Of a stretch of DNA of 64,000 nucleotides, positions 62,054 to 64,000 are shown one piece after another (positions within the stretch are counted from its first letter, which is position 1; the number at the start of each line of letters is the position of its first letter). Origin of the DNA: Circinella minor (lineage: Eukaryota; Mucoromycota; Mucoromycetes; Mucorales; Lichtheimiaceae); contig JAEPRB010000025.1 in the NCBI GenBank assembly GCA_016758965.1, positions 62,001 to 126,000 of the forward strand, in the 5' to 3' direction. The notes below the pieces were generated by a model. It had not been told where the DNA came from. It did no database searches and saw only the letters and a program-made list of their open reading frames with translations. The position numbers and the translations under genes are program-made.

Positions 62054-64000
62054 ATGTCTTCATCGATGATATTGATTAATAGTATAAAAGAACAAATTTG
62101 GTCTTTTTGGTTACGAACAAACAATACCTCAACAGCAACTAAAAAAATATCAATTTCTGTTGCTGTCGCGCTTGTAAGTATTTATACTGCTTATTGGAAA
62201 CTCTTACGACCACCAAAAGAATTTGGTAACATTCCTCAGGTAGGATTCTTTAAATATATTGGTAATCGGTTCAAAAGTCGTCCATATGATGATGTTCTCA
62301 AAGACATTATTTATCCCGTGGCATTAAAAACAAATCATGGATCGTATGTTGTAAGTACTTCATTATTATTTATACACTATAAATCATATATTATGTTAAT
62401 GCAAGATAAAATTTTAGGCGTTCGGATTGTTCGGATGGAGTATTTTTGTAACTCAACCTGAAACAGCAAGGAAATTATTGTCAAAGACTGGTAAATACCT
62501 AAGATGTTAATTTTTATATGTATGACATGCCATGTATATATAAGCAATACAAGAAAACAATAAAATGGTAACTAAGCATAAGGATTTTTAATAATAATTA
62601 TTTAGAACTTTTCCCAAAGATGAACATAATAAAAAGTCAACAAAAGCATACAATTTTTGGAAGGTTTGCTGTGGGTCCCAATATCATTTTTCTTCCTCAA
62701 GGTCCTCATTGGAAAGCTCAACGTAGTGTAAGTTTATTTCTGAAATTATTAGAATAAGATTATATATTTTCTTTTTTGCTAATAATTAATAGTTTACTAT
62801 TAGATACTCAACCCAGCGTAAGCATATGTATTTAATTTTTTTTATGCTATTTGAACATAAAATGATAATAATCAGCTACTAACACCGATCCAGGTAATAT
62901 CAATACAGTTTCCATCGCTCGCAACCAGTTCAACTATTTGGTGAACTTACTCAAAAATTATTTGTCGAGTTAGATAAAGTAGTCGACTCTACATCAATTG
63001 ACGTTCATAGTATTATGACGCGGTGGACCCTTGACGCTATTGGAATTGCAGGATTTGGTAATAATTACTTCAAAATAATTTCATACTCAAAATAAGAAAT
63101 ACAATACTATGCCAATTGACGACCAATAACTTTTACTATTATTACTATCGACTTATAGACTTTAATTTTCACGCTATTACAGACAAGAATAGTGAATGGG
63201 TTACTCGATATCATAATATCATGCAAGCAAGCAGCAATCCTGTGTTTCATATATTTCCTTTCCTTGAAAATCCTCGTTTACGTTTTCTTTTTCCCAGTCG
63301 AAAAATGGTTCATCACGAATTAGATTTGTTTTTAGCAAAAATGCAAGAAATTATTACTCATAAACGTGAAATTCTCAACAACAATAAATTGGCTACTAAC
63401 AAGAGAACAAATGAAAAAGATTTACTTACACTTATGCTTGAATCTGCGAAAGAAGGAAACGATAAATTGACTGATGAAGAATTATTGGTAAATTTTTATT
63501 AAAACAAATAATTAGTTGTATTCTTTTATAAAAAAAGGAATGCTTTTAATGACACTGGGCCAAACCTTTATTCTTTTTATTTAGAGCAATATTTGTGGTT
63601 TCTTCGTTGCAGGACATGATACAACGGCCAATGCTCTATCGTATATTATGTATAATTTGGCTACTCATCCGGTAAAAACAATACATGCGGTTTTTTGAAC
63701 ATATACTGATCAATATAAAATAGCTCTAAAAAATGTTGTTTTTATAATAGAAAGTACAAGAAAAAGTGAGAGAGGAAGCTAATCAAGTTTTAGGTAACCA
63801 ACCAGTAGATGTTTTACCTACGATGGAACAAATCAAAGAAATGCCTTATACACAAATGGTTATCAAAGGTAGCACATTAATAAAAATCTATCTTATTCAT
63901 ATAAATTATCAGAAAAATTAAAATGCATATATATATTACTACAGAGACGTTACGGCTTAACGTTGTTGCTGAGACTATTGTTCCTCGAAAAGTAACTGAA
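62054..64000 (+). CDS. Cytochrome P450 monooxygenase, paralogue B (3' end beyond the window)
   Basis: Nine exons are visible: 62054-62350, 62418-62490, 62606-62727, 62804-62817, 62909-63057, 63159-63487, 63585-63671, 63751-63868 and 63945 to the window end. It is a close paralogue of the P450 at 43257-45856, with the same exon phases, the same 14-nt microexon (ILNPA) and an identical-length exon 5. The membrane anchor (ISISVAVALVSIYTAYW) is followed by a LLRPPKEFGNIPQ hinge. The I-helix AGHDTT is at residues 337-342 and the K-helix ETLR lies in the last visible exon. The PERF and haem-binding motifs would fall outside. Unlike paralogue A, the I-helix exon is undivided (87 nt = 25 + 62). The two genes are divergently oriented, 16 kb apart. 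Confidence 0.92.

Noticed and set aside
1..64000. CRISPR arrays, rRNA, tRNA genes or prokaryotic operon features
   Set aside because: None seen by eye; direct repeats found are microsatellites or gene duplicates. tRNAs were not searched exhaustively, so a dedicated scan could still find one.

Overview
The window looks like nuclear DNA of a fungus, most likely a Mucoromycota (Mucorales-type) mould. The proteins are fungal: an Rpl16/uL13-type ribosomal protein, Nhp2, a Cho2-type phosphatidylethanolamine methyltransferase, an Avt-type vacuolar transporter, a Cap20/Mpl1-like perilipin and a Ran1-like kinase. Genes carry short GT-AG introns (mostly about 50-160 nt), the spacers are very A+T-rich, and long T/A runs and pyrimidine-rich promoters are common. 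The genus cannot be fixed from sequence alone. Exon joins below were made by hand from splice signals, reading-frame continuity and family similarity.

Layout. 1-3.8 kb is non-coding. 3.8-9.8 kb holds a Ran1/Pat1-like kinase (+), a histidine phosphatase (+) and ribosomal protein uL13 (-). 10.7-17.3 kb is a decayed accessory zone: a TPR/F-box pseudogene (-), a Helitron-type Pif1 helicase relic, a GC-rich nested palindrome and a truncated third F-box copy with its 3' flank. 17.7-23.3 kb is a compact housekeeping block: NHP2 (+), YIP1 (+), TFIIB (-), DBF4 (-). 25.05-28.03 kb is a second F-box pseudogene (+) with the same 3' flank in inverted orientation, so about 9.6 kb of essential genes lies between two ~1.1 kb inverted repeats.

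28.2-41.6 kb holds CHO2 (+), an amino acid transporter (+), a SANT/Myb-like protein (+) and a small RG-rich FoP-type protein (+). 43.3-45.9 kb is an 11-exon cytochrome P450 (-). 46.2-46.7 kb is an unidentified pseudogene with many in-frame stops. 49.5-56.5 kb has a RhoGEF (DH-PH) gene (+), a CWF19-type splicing factor (-) and a perilipin-like lipid-droplet protein (+). 56.5-62 kb is largely empty except for a 789-bp pogo/Tigger-like terminal-inverted-repeat element. A second P450 (+), paralogous to the first, starts at 62.05 kb and runs off the end.

Functional links are loose, as usual in a eukaryotic chromosome. Lipid metabolism recurs (CHO2, perilipin, P450s), as do RNA biology (NHP2, CWF19, FoP protein, uL13) and cell-cycle control (DBF4, Ran1-like kinase). 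I see no operon-like cluster and no convincing new multi-gene system. The most interesting signals are the inverted duplication around essential genes, the P450 pair that differs by one precise intron inside the I-helix motif while sharing a 14-nt microexon, and the unidentified decayed coding frame at 46 kb.
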